64,000 nucleotides of DNA from Williamsia limnetica (GCF_003217475.1 NZ_QJSP01000024.1:1-64000); one strand, 5' to 3'. Numbered from the stretch's first letter, positions 43,451-52,339 are shown. Made by a program: numbers and translations. The notes: generated by a model from the letters alone, not told the origin.

Positions 43451-44365
43451 TCAACCACCCGCGCGACGGTACGGCGCCCGCCCGCCCAGTCGAGACGTGA
43501 CGTCGTCGGCGACCGAGCTCACCAGTTCGCCCAGTTCGACCAGTTGCGACCCGGTGATGGGTGCAGACGCGTCGAGCGCACACAGTGCACCAACCGGTCT
43601 GCCTCCCGCACCGAAGATCGGGGCGTTGACAGACAACGGGCGGTAGCGAGCGTGATCGTCGATCGCCCCGACAAGGATGTCGGCACCCAGTCTGCTCTGC
43701 TGCCCTTCGGTGAAACGCGAGGTCCGCCGGGAACCGTAGGAGTTCGGTCCCGTTGCGGACGCAGCCATATCGTTGAAACCTGCGACCGCCGAAGGATATT
43801 GCTCGACGGCGTAGTGCCTGCGCCGTACTGCGACCAATATGTCGCGGTACCGCGAGTGATGTTCGGCCAGTTGTGGATTGCGCTCCAGCCACGCATCGAC
43901 GGACGCCGCGGACGACCACGCGACCAGCACCGCACCGAGTGGTGGGCTGAATCCGACGCGGTCACCGGGTCGCAACTGGAGGCCGCCGGTGTCGTCCGCG
44001 ATCGCGGACTGCACCTTCGCGACGACCAGATCGCCGCCCGAGGGCACCACCACACAGCACTGCTTGCCGGTCGACTCCGCCAACGACGACAGTGCATCCG
44101 CGGTCGGCGCCAACTCTGCGATGCCCGCCTCCGCGGCTCCCCCGATCCGGGCCAGGGCGGGGCCGAGTTGATAGGTCTTCGCGCTCGGGTGTTTGACCAC
44201 CCATCCCACCCTGGTCAACTCTGTGAGCATCGGGTAAAGCGTCGTCTTGTCGATGTCGAGTGCAGCGGCGAGGTCGGTCAGGCTCTCACTCCGGCCAGGC
44301 GGAGCCGAGAGCAACTCGATGACGTCGACGAGTCGCTCGGTCTGGGGGGACCGTCTGGCACTCAC
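43451..44365 (-). CDS. IclR-family regulator
   Basis: 304 residues. The N-terminal winged helix is visible at ~5-65: QTERLVDVIELLSAPPGRSE, LTDLAAALDIDKTTLYPMLT, ELTRVGWVVKHP. The C-terminal GAF-like effector domain follows (SLAESTGKQCCVVV, LGAVLVAWSS, NAPIFGAGGRPVGALCALD). IclR proteins commonly sense pathway acids. It is the third gene of the FMO-hydrolase-iclR unit, overlapping the hydrolase stop by ATGA. Confidence 0.9.
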   Translation of the reverse strand: MSARRSPQTERLVDVIELLSAPPGRSESLTDLAAALDIDKTTLYPMLTELTRVGWVVKHPSAKTYQLGPALARIGGAAEAGIAELAPTADALSSLAESTGKQCCVVVPSGGDLVVAKVQSAIADDTGGLQLRPGDRVGFSPPLGAVLVAWSSAASVDAWLERNPQLAEHHSRYRDILVAVRRRHYAVEQYPSAVAGFNDMAASATGPNSYGSRRTSRFTEGQQSRLGADILVGAIDDHARYRPLSVNAPIFGAGGRPVGALCALDASAPITGSQLVELGELVSSVADDVTSRLGGRAPYRRAGG

Positions 44366-45327
44366 GCGCCCGGCGAGTGATCGGATGCCGGCCGGGGCGC
44401 GAGATGGCGGACCAAGAACTGGATCTGGTGCGCCACTGCGCGCTCGAACCAGGCCTGCCCGTGATAGACACCGAAATGGTCACACGGGTAGTGCCGCACC
44501 TCGGCCCGCGCTTTCACCGCCGCATTGGCAGCCGAATGCGTTGGTGCGCTCCGATCGAAGTCGGCGATCTGCATCAACACCGGAGCGGTGATGCCGGCGG
44601 CGTCGCGGTCGGCACGGTAGCTGCCGATCTCCTGCCCGATGGCAGCGTCGATGGTGTTCTGCCACGTCGGCCCGGCGATCGCCAGGTAGTCATCGCGATA
44701 CCCCGGCAGGGTCAGCGCACCCACCTCACCGGGCCCGGCGACGATCGGCATCATGATCGGGGCACGGCCCATCCGCTTTCGAACGCGGCTCCGCATACCC
44801 AGGCCTGTCGATCGGGCGATGGATGACGCCGGAACGTGTCCGAGGGCGAGCCGGCCCGCGGCCAGACCGTTGACCAACGGGGTCATGGCAATGATGGCTG
44901 CCACATCCCCTCTCCCGGAGCCGACTGACAGCACGTGCCCGCCCGACAGCGAGACGCCCCACAGGACAACCCGCTTCGCATCAACACCTTCGATCGCGGT
45001 CGCGGCGGACACCGCCGCCCGATAGTCCTCGAGCTGACCGGAGATCGAGACCGATTGACGATCGACGCCACCCGAGGCGCCGAAGCCCCGATAATCGAAC
45101 GCGAACACGTCCAGGCCTGCTGCCGCAAGACGCTCGGCATAGGGCACAAGTCCTGAATCCTTCGTGCCACCGAGCCCGTGTGCCATCACCACGATCGGCC
45201 GGCCGGCCGGCCGGGTGAGGGTGTCGTTCCCGGCGACGAAATGCCACGCCTCGCAGCGCGTTCCGCCACTGCGGAAACTGATCGTGGCGAAATCGGGAAC
45301 CCGAGGTGCATCCACCTGCGCGGTCAT
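44362..45327 (-). CDS. Alpha/beta hydrolase (dienelactone hydrolase/BAAT-like)
   Basis: 321 residues. IVVMAHGLGGTKDSGL (oxyanion HG), VFAFDYRGFGASGG, nucleophile elbow VVLWGVSLSGGHVLSV (Ser), Asp near QIADFDRSAP, and His in PCDHFGVYHG. The layout resembles Peptidase_S15/DLH-type hydrolases. It is encoded between the flavin monooxygenase and IclR with overlapping codons. A monooxygenase plus hydrolase pair suggests Baeyer-Villiger oxidation followed by lactone or ester hydrolysis, which is inference. Confidence 0.9.
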   Translation of the reverse strand: MTAQVDAPRVPDFATISFRSGGTRCEAWHFVAGNDTLTRPAGRPIVVMAHGLGGTKDSGLVPYAERLAAAGLDVFAFDYRGFGASGGVDRQSVSISGQLEDYRAAVSAATAIEGVDAKRVVLWGVSLSGGHVLSVGSGRGDVAAIIAMTPLVNGLAAGRLALGHVPASSIARSTGLGMRSRVRKRMGRAPIMMPIVAGPGEVGALTLPGYRDDYLAIAGPTWQNTIDAAIGQEIGSYRADRDAAGITAPVLMQIADFDRSAPTHSAANAAVKARAEVRHYPCDHFGVYHGQAWFERAVAHQIQFLVRHLAPRPASDHSPGA

Positions 45328-46670
45328 GCCGGCACCGCCCAGCTCGGAGCGCCGAGTTCTGCTGCGCGCGCCATGCCGGCCGCCAGTTCTCTCGTTCGCA
45401 GATCGTGTTCATAGATGAAGTAGTCGACCTGCTGAGTGTGCCGAGGCCGGTCCAGCATGTGCCCGGTGTACTTCTGTTGATCTGCCACGATCACCTCTTC
45501 CATCACCTCGTCCGACGGCAGTCGGTACCGCCCTGCCGCATAGGCGCCGAGGAGCCTCGACTGACATTCCACAAACGGGAACAGCGTTGGCGTCGACTGT
45601 GCGAAGCCGATGAACACCAGGTCGTCGATACCCGGTTTGAACATTCGCTTGTAGAGCGGGATGTGGTTGTCCGGCGCGCTGATGAAGTCTTCGTCGAAGA
45701 ACGGGAACGTGATGTTGTAGCCGGTCGCGTAGACGATCACGTCGAACTCACTGCTCGTGCCGTCGTCGAAGTGCACCGTCGAGCCGTCGAGTCGAGAAAC
45801 ATTCGGTTTCGGGATCACATCGCCAGATCCGAGCCGCAGCGGTAGCTCCACAGACTGCGTCGGATGTGCTTCGAAGAACTTGTGGTTCGGGGTCGGGAGG
45901 CCGAAGTTCTCCGGACGTCCGGCCGAGATCGGTTGCCCCCATTGAGCAACCTTGCGCTGCCACGACAACGGGATATGGGGCGAGGTCTTGAAGTACTTGT
46001 CGGCCGGACGCCCCGCGATGTACTTCGGGACGATCCAGGCGCCCGATCGCGTCGATAGGGTCACGTGGTTGCCATAGGCCTTGGACGAGAGTTCGACAGC
46101 GATGTCGGCCGCACTGTTGCCGATGCCGACGATCAAGATCCGTTTGTCGGCAAGCGGGAGTGGATCCTGCGGGTCGATGTAGTTGTGCGCGTGGATCGAA
46201 TCGCCCGTGAACGTGCCGGGAAAGGTCGCGGTCCGCGGATCCCAGTGGTGTCCGTTACCGACGACCAGCAGGTCGAAGTGGCGCTGCTGTCCGGATTGCG
46301 TCTGCAGTTCCCAGCCACCTGATTCGAGGCGGCGGGCGTGCGTCACGCCGTTCTGGAATTCGATGTTCGACTTGAGATCGAATGCCTCCGCGTAGTCCTC
46401 GAGATAAGACTTGATCTGGGTGTGGTGGGGAAAATCCGGGTAGCTCTCGGGCATCGGAAAGTCCTTGAAGGAGAGCCGGTGTTTTGACGTGTCGATATGC
46501 AGGGACCGGTATGCGCTGCTGTAGCCGTTCGGGTTGCCGAACGCCCAGTTACCGCCGATTCTGTCCGAGACCTCGAAGCAGGTGTAGGGGATGCCGTAGT
46601 CGTTGAGCATCTTTCCGGCCGTCAACCCGCTGATGCCGGCGCCGATGATTGCTGTGGTGGGTCCGGGCAT
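45324..46670 (-). CDS. Flavin-containing monooxygenase (FMO/Baeyer-Villiger group)
   Basis: 448 residues from the ATG at 46670, with AGGAG five bases upstream. FAD site AIIGAGISGLTAGKML, FMO fingerprint FPGTFTGDSIHAHNY (cf. FxGxxxHxxx), NADP site ILIVGIGNSAADIAVEL, and the YATGYNITFPFFDE signature. It should insert oxygen into a ketone or oxidise N/S with NADPH. Subtype is undecided, since the fingerprint is nearer to FMO than to classical type I BVMO. It is the first gene of a unit with hydrolase and iclR. A KstR-like box and a palindrome lie upstream. Confidence 0.91.
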   Translation of the reverse strand: MPGPTTAIIGAGISGLTAGKMLNDYGIPYTCFEVSDRIGGNWAFGNPNGYSSAYRSLHIDTSKHRLSFKDFPMPESYPDFPHHTQIKSYLEDYAEAFDLKSNIEFQNGVTHARRLESGGWELQTQSGQQRHFDLLVVGNGHHWDPRTATFPGTFTGDSIHAHNYIDPQDPLPLADKRILIVGIGNSAADIAVELSSKAYGNHVTLSTRSGAWIVPKYIAGRPADKYFKTSPHIPLSWQRKVAQWGQPISAGRPENFGLPTPNHKFFEAHPTQSVELPLRLGSGDVIPKPNVSRLDGSTVHFDDGTSSEFDVIVYATGYNITFPFFDEDFISAPDNHIPLYKRMFKPGIDDLVFIGFAQSTPTLFPFVECQSRLLGAYAAGRYRLPSDEVMEEVIVADQQKYTGHMLDRPRHTQQVDYFIYEHDLRTRELAAGMARAAELGAPSWAVPA

Positions 46671-46701
46671 CGCAGCTCCTCGTGGCAGAGTAGACAAAAA
46701 G

Positions 46702-46715
46702 TAGAACTTGTTCAC
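46702..46715. promoter_or_regulatory. KstR-like box upstream of the FMO gene
   Basis: TAGAACTTGTTCAC matches TnnAACnnGTTnnA except for the last base. It lies 32-45 bp upstream of the FMO start. The half GAACTTGTTC is only partly symmetric, so the evidence is weak. Confidence 0.3.
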
Positions 46716-46726
46716 CCGCAGAGTAC

Positions 46727-46744
46727 ACAGATCTCAGAATCTGT
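46727..46744. promoter_or_regulatory. ACAGAT-N6-ATCTGT palindrome in the FMO/tetR divergent region
   Basis: A perfect 6-6-6 inverted repeat midway between the divergent FMO and tetR genes. This is where the adjacent TetR protein (46812-47408) would act on both. Confidence 0.5.
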
Positions 46745-46811
46745 CTATTGGTTTTGCTATGTTTGGGCCATCCCCGCGGGTGCGGTGAGTGAGAACAGGC
46801 AAGGATGTCGA

Positions 46812-47408
46812 GTGACCGAGACCGCAAGCGTGCAGGACCGATTGCTCGACGCGGCGGAGCAATGTCTGGGAGCGAAAGGGATCAGGGCGACCACAGTCCT
46901 CGAGGTCGCGGAGGCGGCCGGCGTGTCCCGGGCATGGCTGTACCGGCATTTCCCGGACAAGGCGACCTTGCTCGGGGCGGCGATCGTCCGGTTGAACGAG
47001 GCCTTCTGGGCCGGATCGCATGCCGCCCTCGCCGAGATCGACACCTTCGACGCCCAGCTTGCTGCCGGCGTCGCGATCGGTCGCACCGCCTACGATCAAC
47101 CCGGCGCGCTCTTGATGAAACTCCGGGTCACCGAACCGGAAGAGTTCGCCGCCTGCGCGGGCGCCGGCGTGCAAGGCCTCGTACCGGACCTCGCAGCATT
47201 CTGGCATCCGTATGTGGTCGAAGCCCGCGCGCGCGGCGAGATCCATCCGGACATCGACACCGTCGAGGCGTCCGAATGGGTGGCTCGCCTACTCATCAGC
47301 CTGGCGACGGTCCCGGGGAACACCCTGGACCCAGATGACCGAATCGCAGTGCTGCGCCACATCAGGCGCTACGTTCTACCCGGGCTGCAAGCTGCACCTG
47401 GACAATAG
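46812..47408 (+). CDS. TetR-family regulator, divergent from the FMO gene
   Basis: 198 residues from the GTG at 46812, with AAGGA upstream. Helix-turn-helix: QDRLLDAAEQCLGAKGIRAT, VLEVAEAAGVSRAWLYRHFP, DKATLLGAAIVRL. The remainder is a usual ligand-binding domain. It probably controls the FMO-hydrolase-iclR unit through 46727-46744. An earlier in-frame start would extend over the FMO gene and is rejected. Confidence 0.88.
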   Translation: MTETASVQDRLLDAAEQCLGAKGIRATTVLEVAEAAGVSRAWLYRHFPDKATLLGAAIVRLNEAFWAGSHAALAEIDTFDAQLAAGVAIGRTAYDQPGALLMKLRVTEPEEFAACAGAGVQGLVPDLAAFWHPYVVEARARGEIHPDIDTVEASEWVARLLISLATVPGNTLDPDDRIAVLRHIRRYVLPGLQAAPGQ

Positions 47409-47451
47409 TTTTCACACCGCCTCACGTCCGGCGGTCGGCGAGAGGTGAGTC

Positions 47452-48306
47452 ATGACCGGATCCGTTCTGGTGGTCATCGGTGTCGGTGGCATGGGCGAGG
47501 CGATCGCGCGGCGTCTGGGCTCGGGTAGGCCGACTCTCATCGCCGATCACAATGCCGAGCGAGTCGAGGGGTTGCGGGAGCAGCTGCGCCACAGCGGCTA
47601 CGACGTGCACGCCCAACGGGTCGATGTTGCCTGCCGGGACTCACTGCGCGCCTTGGCGGCGACCGCCGGCGGGCTCGGCGACATCACGTCCGTCGTGCAC
47701 ACGGCAGGCGTCTCCCCCGCTCAGGCGCCGGCACACAGGATCATCGAGGTCGACCTCATCGGCACCGCGCTCTCACTCGAGGTGTTCGGTTCCGTGATCG
47801 CCCCCGGCGGCGCCGGTGTGTACATCGCGAGCGTCGCAGGCCACATCCTCGGCGCAGCCGTCGACGAGGCCTCAGCCGCGGTACTCGCCGGTGGCACCCC
47901 CGACGAGCTGGCCGACGCAGCACTCTTCGACATGCCAGATGTGCCGGACGATTTGGCCAGGGCCCTGACCTACGGATACTGCAAGCGGGGCAACCAACTT
48001 CGGGTGCAGTCGGCAGCACCTCTGTGGGGCGACCGCGGAGCGCGGGTCAACAGTGTGAGCCCAGGGGTGGTGGCCACCGAGATGGGCTGGGAGGAGTTCA
48101 ACGCCGACTTCGCGCACGACGCCTACGAAGCGATGATCAGCGACTCTGCCGCCGGACGCTTCGGCACCGCCGAGGACGTCGCCGCCGCCACCGAGTTCCT
48201 GCTGGACAACACCAAGTCGAGCTTCATCACCGGCACCGATCTTCTCGTCGACGGTGGTGTCGTCGCCGGACTGCGCTCCGGCCGGGTCGGTATGGCTGGG
48301 GCCTGA
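47452..48306 (+). CDS. Short-chain dehydrogenase/reductase, divergent subtype
   Basis: 284 residues. The cofactor loop is unusual, VVIGVGGMGEAIARRL, lacking the classical TGxxxGIG spacing. VHTAGVSPAQ and Ser in YIASVAGHI follow, then YGYCKRGNQ (YxxxK) and GTDLLVDGGVVAG. An inserted stretch before the active site (AAVDEASAAVLAGGTPDELA) is typical of a subgroup of actinobacterial SDRs. It lies 43 bp after tetR on the same strand. Substrate unknown. Confidence 0.87.
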   Translation: MTGSVLVVIGVGGMGEAIARRLGSGRPTLIADHNAERVEGLREQLRHSGYDVHAQRVDVACRDSLRALAATAGGLGDITSVVHTAGVSPAQAPAHRIIEVDLIGTALSLEVFGSVIAPGGAGVYIASVAGHILGAAVDEASAAVLAGGTPDELADAALFDMPDVPDDLARALTYGYCKRGNQLRVQSAAPLWGDRGARVNSVSPGVVATEMGWEEFNADFAHDAYEAMISDSAAGRFGTAEDVAAATEFLLDNTKSSFITGTDLLVDGGVVAGLRSGRVGMAGA

Positions 48307-48362
48307 CCACATTCGTCGGACAGTGGACACCTGGTGCGTCGTAACCTAGTGTGCATACATAG

Positions 48363-48380
48363 GTCCAGACAGATGTCCAG
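48363..48380. promoter_or_regulatory. AGAC-N3-TGTC operator upstream of the mycofactocin-type SDR
   Basis: GTCCAGACAGATGTCCAG, equal to 21419-21436 except for the two central bases. It lies 75-92 bp upstream of the GTG start. A TAGTGT hexamer stands just upstream (48348-48353), the same hexamer as beside the 21.4-kb site. A second small palindrome, CTGTCTGACAG, is at 48392-48402. Confidence 0.68.
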
Positions 48381-48454
48381 CTCGAATCGATCTGTCTGAC
48401 AGGTCAATCGCAGACCATCCGGCGCTGCGCTCGAACGAACTGGGGAGAATCACC

Positions 48455-49273
48455 GTGGGCAAGCTCGACGGAAAAGTCGCTTTCATCACCGGTGCTGCGC
48501 GAGGCCAAGGCCGCAGTCACGCCATCAGGCTCGCCCAGGAGGGCGCGGACATCATCGCCGTCGACCTCTGCGCCGACATCGCAACGGTGCCCTACCCACT
48601 CGGTACCCCTGAAGAGCTCGCCGAGACCGTGAAACAGGTAGAAGCGCTGGACCGACGGATCATTGCCACCAAGGCCGACGTGCGCGACCTGGCTGCGATG
48701 CGCACCGCGGTCGAAGAAGGCGAAGCGCAGCTCGGCAAGATCAACATCGTCCTCGCGAACGCCGGTATCTCGGTGTTCGGCGAAGACGGCTCCGACATCG
48801 AGACGCCGTGGAATGACGTCATCGGCGTCAACCTCACCGGCGTGTACAACACCGTCATGGCCGCCGTTCCAAGCCTGATCGCGGCGAGCGCCGGTTCTAT
48901 CGTGCTCACCAGTTCATCTCAGGGCCTCAAAGGTACCGGCGGTGTCGGCGCTCCGGGCAACACCGGATACGTCGCGGCGAAACACGCACTCGTCGGACTC
49001 ATGCGTACCTGGGCCAATTGGCTGGGACCCCACAACATCCGGGTGAACACCATTCACCCCACCGGTGTGAACACGCCGATGATCCGCAACAAGTTGATGG
49101 AAGAGATCTTCGAAGCCTTCCCCGAGGCGATCGAGGCGACTCGCAATCTGATCCCGGTGCCCTGGGTGGAGCCCGAAGACATCTCGAACGCGATTGCTTT
49201 CCTCGTCAGCGACGAGGGACGGTACATCACCGGCGTGGCGTTGCCCGTCGATGCCGGGTTTGCTGCCCGCTGA
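48455..49273 (+). CDS. Mycofactocin-dependent-type SDR
   Basis: 272 residues, GTG start with GGGGAG eight bases upstream. It has the fingerprint of mycofactocin-coupled SDRs (TIGR03971): LDGKVAFITGAARGQGRSHA, AVDLC with a following insertion (YPLGTPEELAETVKQVEALD), VLANAGIS, Ser in SSSQGLKG, YVAAKHA (YxxxK) and ITGVALPVDAGF. Such enzymes hold NAD tightly and need mycofactocin to recycle it, usually in alcohol oxidation. It is convergent with the LLM-kinase operon, and both carry the same operator type. Confidence 0.92.
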   Translation: MGKLDGKVAFITGAARGQGRSHAIRLAQEGADIIAVDLCADIATVPYPLGTPEELAETVKQVEALDRRIIATKADVRDLAAMRTAVEEGEAQLGKINIVLANAGISVFGEDGSDIETPWNDVIGVNLTGVYNTVMAAVPSLIAASAGSIVLTSSSQGLKGTGGVGAPGNTGYVAAKHALVGLMRTWANWLGPHNIRVNTIHPTGVNTPMIRNKLMEEIFEAFPEAIEATRNLIPVPWVEPEDISNAIAFLVSDEGRYITGVALPVDAGFAAR

Positions 49274-49274
49274 C

Positions 49275-50330
49275 TCAGACGGCGGTGGCAGAACCCGCCA
49301 GATCGATGGTCCCGAGGTCGCGGATGGCTGCACACGAGCGGGCGACCATGGCGGCGAACATCCTGTCTCCGCGTTCGGTGCGCGTGCCGTAGGCGCATCC
49401 GAACACCGCCACCAACGGCCCCTGGATCATTGCGAAACAGTAGTCTTCCCAGCAGTTCTCGAGGCCATAGTCGAGTGCACCGTGAGATTGCAGAGCCCGG
49501 TGGTAGTGCGCCACCAGATCCCGTTCGTGCGCGCGACGTTCTTCCGGCGAGAGGCTGGTGCCGAGGAAGTACGCGAGGTCGCGCGCCGGCAGGGCCAGGC
49601 TCAACGTCTGCCAGTCGATGGCGGTCACCCCTGGGCCGCCATCCGGCGGGAACAGCAGATTGTCGAGCCGGTAGTCGCCATGGACCAGACCGAATCGTTC
49701 CGGATGTGCGAGCGCCCATTTCTCGGCCACACCCACGCATTCCCAGAGTGTCTCGCGGTCCTCGGCGGCGACCAGTTCACCGAGACCGTCGATGAAGATC
49801 TCCGTCGCGGGGCCGTACATCTCGGCGAGAAGTTTGGCGTCGTCGGGTCCGTTCACCGCCAGTCCGTCGACGTCGAGCAGAGCAGGGTCGCACCAGCGGG
49901 GTCCGTGCAGACCGGCCAGATTTTCCACCGCATCCCGGGCCTGCGCAACCGTGCACCCCGCGAGCTGATCACCCTGTTGCGCAGGGCTCATGTCCTGTAG
50001 CAGCAACGTGAAATCCGCACCGCTGGAGGAGATGTCGGCGTAGTAACATCTCGGGACCCGGATCGCGACCGTGGCAGCGATCTCGCCGTAGAACCGGACC
50101 TCCGACCGATACACCCCGGCGAGCATCTCGCGCGTCGCGGGATCGATCGCAGGCAGTTTCGCAAGCATGGTGGTCGGCTCGCCGACACCGGTCAGCTCCA
50201 GGCGGAAGCAGGTTCCGATCTGCCCGGTGCCGACCGCCTCGGCCCGCACGGACTCGACATCCTTGCCGAGGGTGTCCGAAAGCCACTCGGCGGTCAGTTG
50301 ATCGGCGGACGTCACGATAGGTGCGGTCAC
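49275..50330 (-). CDS. Phosphotransferase (APH/ecdysteroid-kinase-like)
   Basis: 351 residues, GTG start overlapping the upstream LLM stop. Kinase-like fold: LTAEWLSDTLGKDVESVRAE, TTMLAKLPAI with the ATP-binding Lys, FGLVHGDYRLDNLLFPPD (catalytic loop HGDxxxxN) and VTAIDWQTLSLALPARDLAY (metal-binding D). Such proteins phosphorylate small hydroxylated molecules. In actinobacteria this type is common in sterol/terpenoid clusters, but the substrate is unknown. It is the last gene of the LLM-LLM-kinase operon. Confidence 0.9.
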   Translation of the reverse strand: MTAPIVTSADQLTAEWLSDTLGKDVESVRAEAVGTGQIGTCFRLELTGVGEPTTMLAKLPAIDPATREMLAGVYRSEVRFYGEIAATVAIRVPRCYYADISSSGADFTLLLQDMSPAQQGDQLAGCTVAQARDAVENLAGLHGPRWCDPALLDVDGLAVNGPDDAKLLAEMYGPATEIFIDGLGELVAAEDRETLWECVGVAEKWALAHPERFGLVHGDYRLDNLLFPPDGGPGVTAIDWQTLSLALPARDLAYFLGTSLSPEERRAHERDLVAHYHRALQSHGALDYGLENCWEDYCFAMIQGPLVAVFGCAYGTRTERGDRMFAAMVARSCAAIRDLGTIDLAGSATAV

Positions 50331-51418
50331 GACGTGAACCTTCCTGGATTGGCGGCCAGCTGATCGAAGCGACCCCGCGGCCGCACGGTGCGCCAGGCGT
50401 CGAGGACCGGCGCGAGTTCGGTGGGGGTCGCACCATGCAGGATGACTCCGTCAGCGCCGCAGCTGAACTGGTCGGCAACGCGTTCCGCGCAGCGCGCCGC
50501 AGATCCGGTCGCCGACGCGGCAAGCCAGTGGGCAGGTAGCAAGTCGGCCACCCGCGTGAGGTCGTCGACGGTGCCGATCGCGTCGAACGCGCCGGGGAAG
50601 TTCTGCACGAACTCGTCGTTTCGGAACCGTGCGAGGTCGGCGGTATCCCAGCCGTTCACCTCGACCAGCACCTGGCCGTACCCCTGCAGATACGTGGCCA
50701 TCCGACCGACCAGCTTTCGCAGTCTCAGTTCTTCGGAAATCGAGTCCTCGATCGTCGCCAGCACCGACCAGATCCGAACCGATTCCGGGTCGCGGCCGGC
50801 TTCTTGCGCTGCGGTCCTGATCGTCCGGACCGCACGATCGAGGGTCTCGTCACTGAAGAACGTATGCAAGACAACACCATCGGCGATCCGACCGGCAAGC
50901 CTCAGTGTCTTCTCCCCGATTGCGACCATCATGATCGGGATGTCTTCGTCGAACGACGGGTCCTGCATCAGGAACGGGTACTTGCCTGCCGGGCCGTCGT
51001 GCCCGGCCACGCTCCCACCGGACCACAGGGTGCGGTAGATACCGACGGCATCCTCGATCTGCGCAGAGGTGACGCGAGGCAGGCCCATCACATCGAAGAG
51101 CATGTCGAAGCCACGGCCGAGGCCGAGCGAGTACCGTCCGCCCGTCAGTCGATGCATCGTGGTGGCCAGAGTCGCGGTGACCAAGGGATGGCGGGTGTTG
51201 TGATTGGTTGCCGCCGAGGCGATCCCGATCTGTTCGGTCACCGCGCCGACAGCACCGGCGAGTACACCGGCGTCCTTGGTGTTGAACCGCTCTGACAAGA
51301 AGATCGAACCGATGCCCAACTGCTCGGCCAGCCTGGCCTCGTCCACCAGGTCTCGAGGGCTGTTCGAATGTCCCGCCAGCCCGTAACAACCCAGCTCAGG
51401 GAGGGGTGAGAGGTCCAC
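50327..51418 (-). CDS. Luciferase-like F420-type oxidoreductase
   Basis: 363 residues, GTG start. LLM TIM barrel with F420-type features: GCYGLAGHSNSPRDLVDEAR, GSIFLSERFNTKDAG, GIASAATNHNTRHPLVTATL and LTGGRYSLGLGRGFDM. The C-terminal part has CAERVADQFSCGADGVILHG. It should be an F420-dependent dehydrogenase or reductase. It starts 2 bp after the stop of another LLM gene. Confidence 0.9.
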   Translation of the reverse strand: MDLSPLPELGCYGLAGHSNSPRDLVDEARLAEQLGIGSIFLSERFNTKDAGVLAGAVGAVTEQIGIASAATNHNTRHPLVTATLATTMHRLTGGRYSLGLGRGFDMLFDVMGLPRVTSAQIEDAVGIYRTLWSGGSVAGHDGPAGKYPFLMQDPSFDEDIPIMMVAIGEKTLRLAGRIADGVVLHTFFSDETLDRAVRTIRTAAQEAGRDPESVRIWSVLATIEDSISEELRLRKLVGRMATYLQGYGQVLVEVNGWDTADLARFRNDEFVQNFPGAFDAIGTVDDLTRVADLLPAHWLAASATGSAARCAERVADQFSCGADGVILHGATPTELAPVLDAWRTVRPRGRFDQLAANPGRFTS

Positions 51419-51420
51419 TG

Positions 51421-52281
51421 TCAGACCGTGGCCGGGCTCAGACCCAATTTGCCCGAGAGTTTCGTGAGGTAGGCGCCGGCTCGTTCCTCACTGTCGTCTG
51501 GCACGCCGTACAGCACCGTGGTGACCCCGAGTTCGCGCCACTGGTCCAGCTTCTCCTGGACGGGTTTGAAGTCGAGCACCACGATCTGGGGATGGCCTTC
51601 GCGTCCCGCGTCGGCCCAGATCTGCTTGAGAAGCCCTACCGAGCCCTCGATGTCCTGCTCACCCGGCGTGGTGATCCAGCCCGCTGCACTGCGCGCGATC
51701 CACTTGAAGTTCTTCTCGTTGCCCGCCGCACCGACGAGCACCGGTGGACCAGGCTGCTGCACGGTCTTCGGCCATGCCCAGCTCGGACCGAAGTTGACGA
51801 ACTCTCCCGAGTATTCCGCTTCTTCCTGCGACCACAGCGCAGTCATCGCCTCGAGGTACTCCCGCAGCATCGTGCGCCGGCGTTTCGGCGGCACGTGGTG
51901 GTCACCCAATTCGTCGAGGTTCCAGCCGAAGCCGACCCCGAGGGTCACCCTGCCGCCCGACAGGTGATCGAGGGTGGCAATGGCTTTGGCCAGTGTGATC
52001 GGGTCGGACTGCACGGGCAGCGCAACCGCGGTGGCCAGCCGGATCCGGGTGGTGACCGCCGCGGCCATGCTCAGCGAGACCCATGGGTCGAGGGTCCGCA
52101 TATAGCGGTCGTCGGGCAGCGAGGAATCCCCTGTTTGCGGATGAGCGGCGTCTCGCCGAGTAGGGATGTGACCGTGTTCGGGCACGTAGTACGCGTCGAA
52201 TCCGGCCTGCTCGATCAGGGGGGCCAGGATCGCCGGCGCCAGTCCGCGATCACTGGTGAATTGGACGATTCCGTAGTCCAT
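51421..52281 (-). CDS. Luciferase-like F420-type oxidoreductase
   Basis: 286 residues, ATG with AGGAG upstream. LLM motifs: FDAYYVPEHGHIPTRRDAAH, RTLDPWVSLSMAAAVTTRIR, ATLDHLSGGRVTLGVGFGW and KTVQQPGPPVLVGAAG. It is typical of TIGR03619-like F420 oxidoreductases. It is the first gene of the LLM-LLM-kinase operon, whose promoter carries three stacked palindromic sites (52302-52363). Confidence 0.9.
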   Translation of the reverse strand: MDYGIVQFTSDRGLAPAILAPLIEQAGFDAYYVPEHGHIPTRRDAAHPQTGDSSLPDDRYMRTLDPWVSLSMAAAVTTRIRLATAVALPVQSDPITLAKAIATLDHLSGGRVTLGVGFGWNLDELGDHHVPPKRRRTMLREYLEAMTALWSQEEAEYSGEFVNFGPSWAWPKTVQQPGPPVLVGAAGNEKNFKWIARSAAGWITTPGEQDIEGSVGLLKQIWADAGREGHPQIVVLDFKPVQEKLDQWRELGVTTVLYGVPDDSEERAGAYLTKLSGKLGLSPATV

Positions 52282-52301
52282 CGTGTCTCCTGCTCTTCGA
52301 T

Positions 52302-52320
52302 CCGGTCCGATACGGACCGG
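52302..52320. promoter_or_regulatory. CCGGTCCG-ATA-CGGACCGG perfect palindrome
   Basis: A perfect 8-3-8 inverted repeat, 21-39 bp upstream of the LLM start. It lies downstream of the AGAC-N3-TGTC site on the transcribed strand, so in the 5' leader or at the transcription start. It may be an operator, or form a stem in the mRNA just before the ribosome site. Confidence 0.55.
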
Positions 52321-52323
52321 TGA

Positions 52324-52339
52324 CTGGACACCAGTCTAG
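52324..52339. promoter_or_regulatory. AGAC-N3-TGTC operator of the LLM-kinase operon
   Basis: CTAGACTGGTGTCCAG on the minus strand. It fits the shared motif and also contains TAGACT, a good -10 hexamer, so binding there would block RNA polymerase. Confidence 0.65.
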
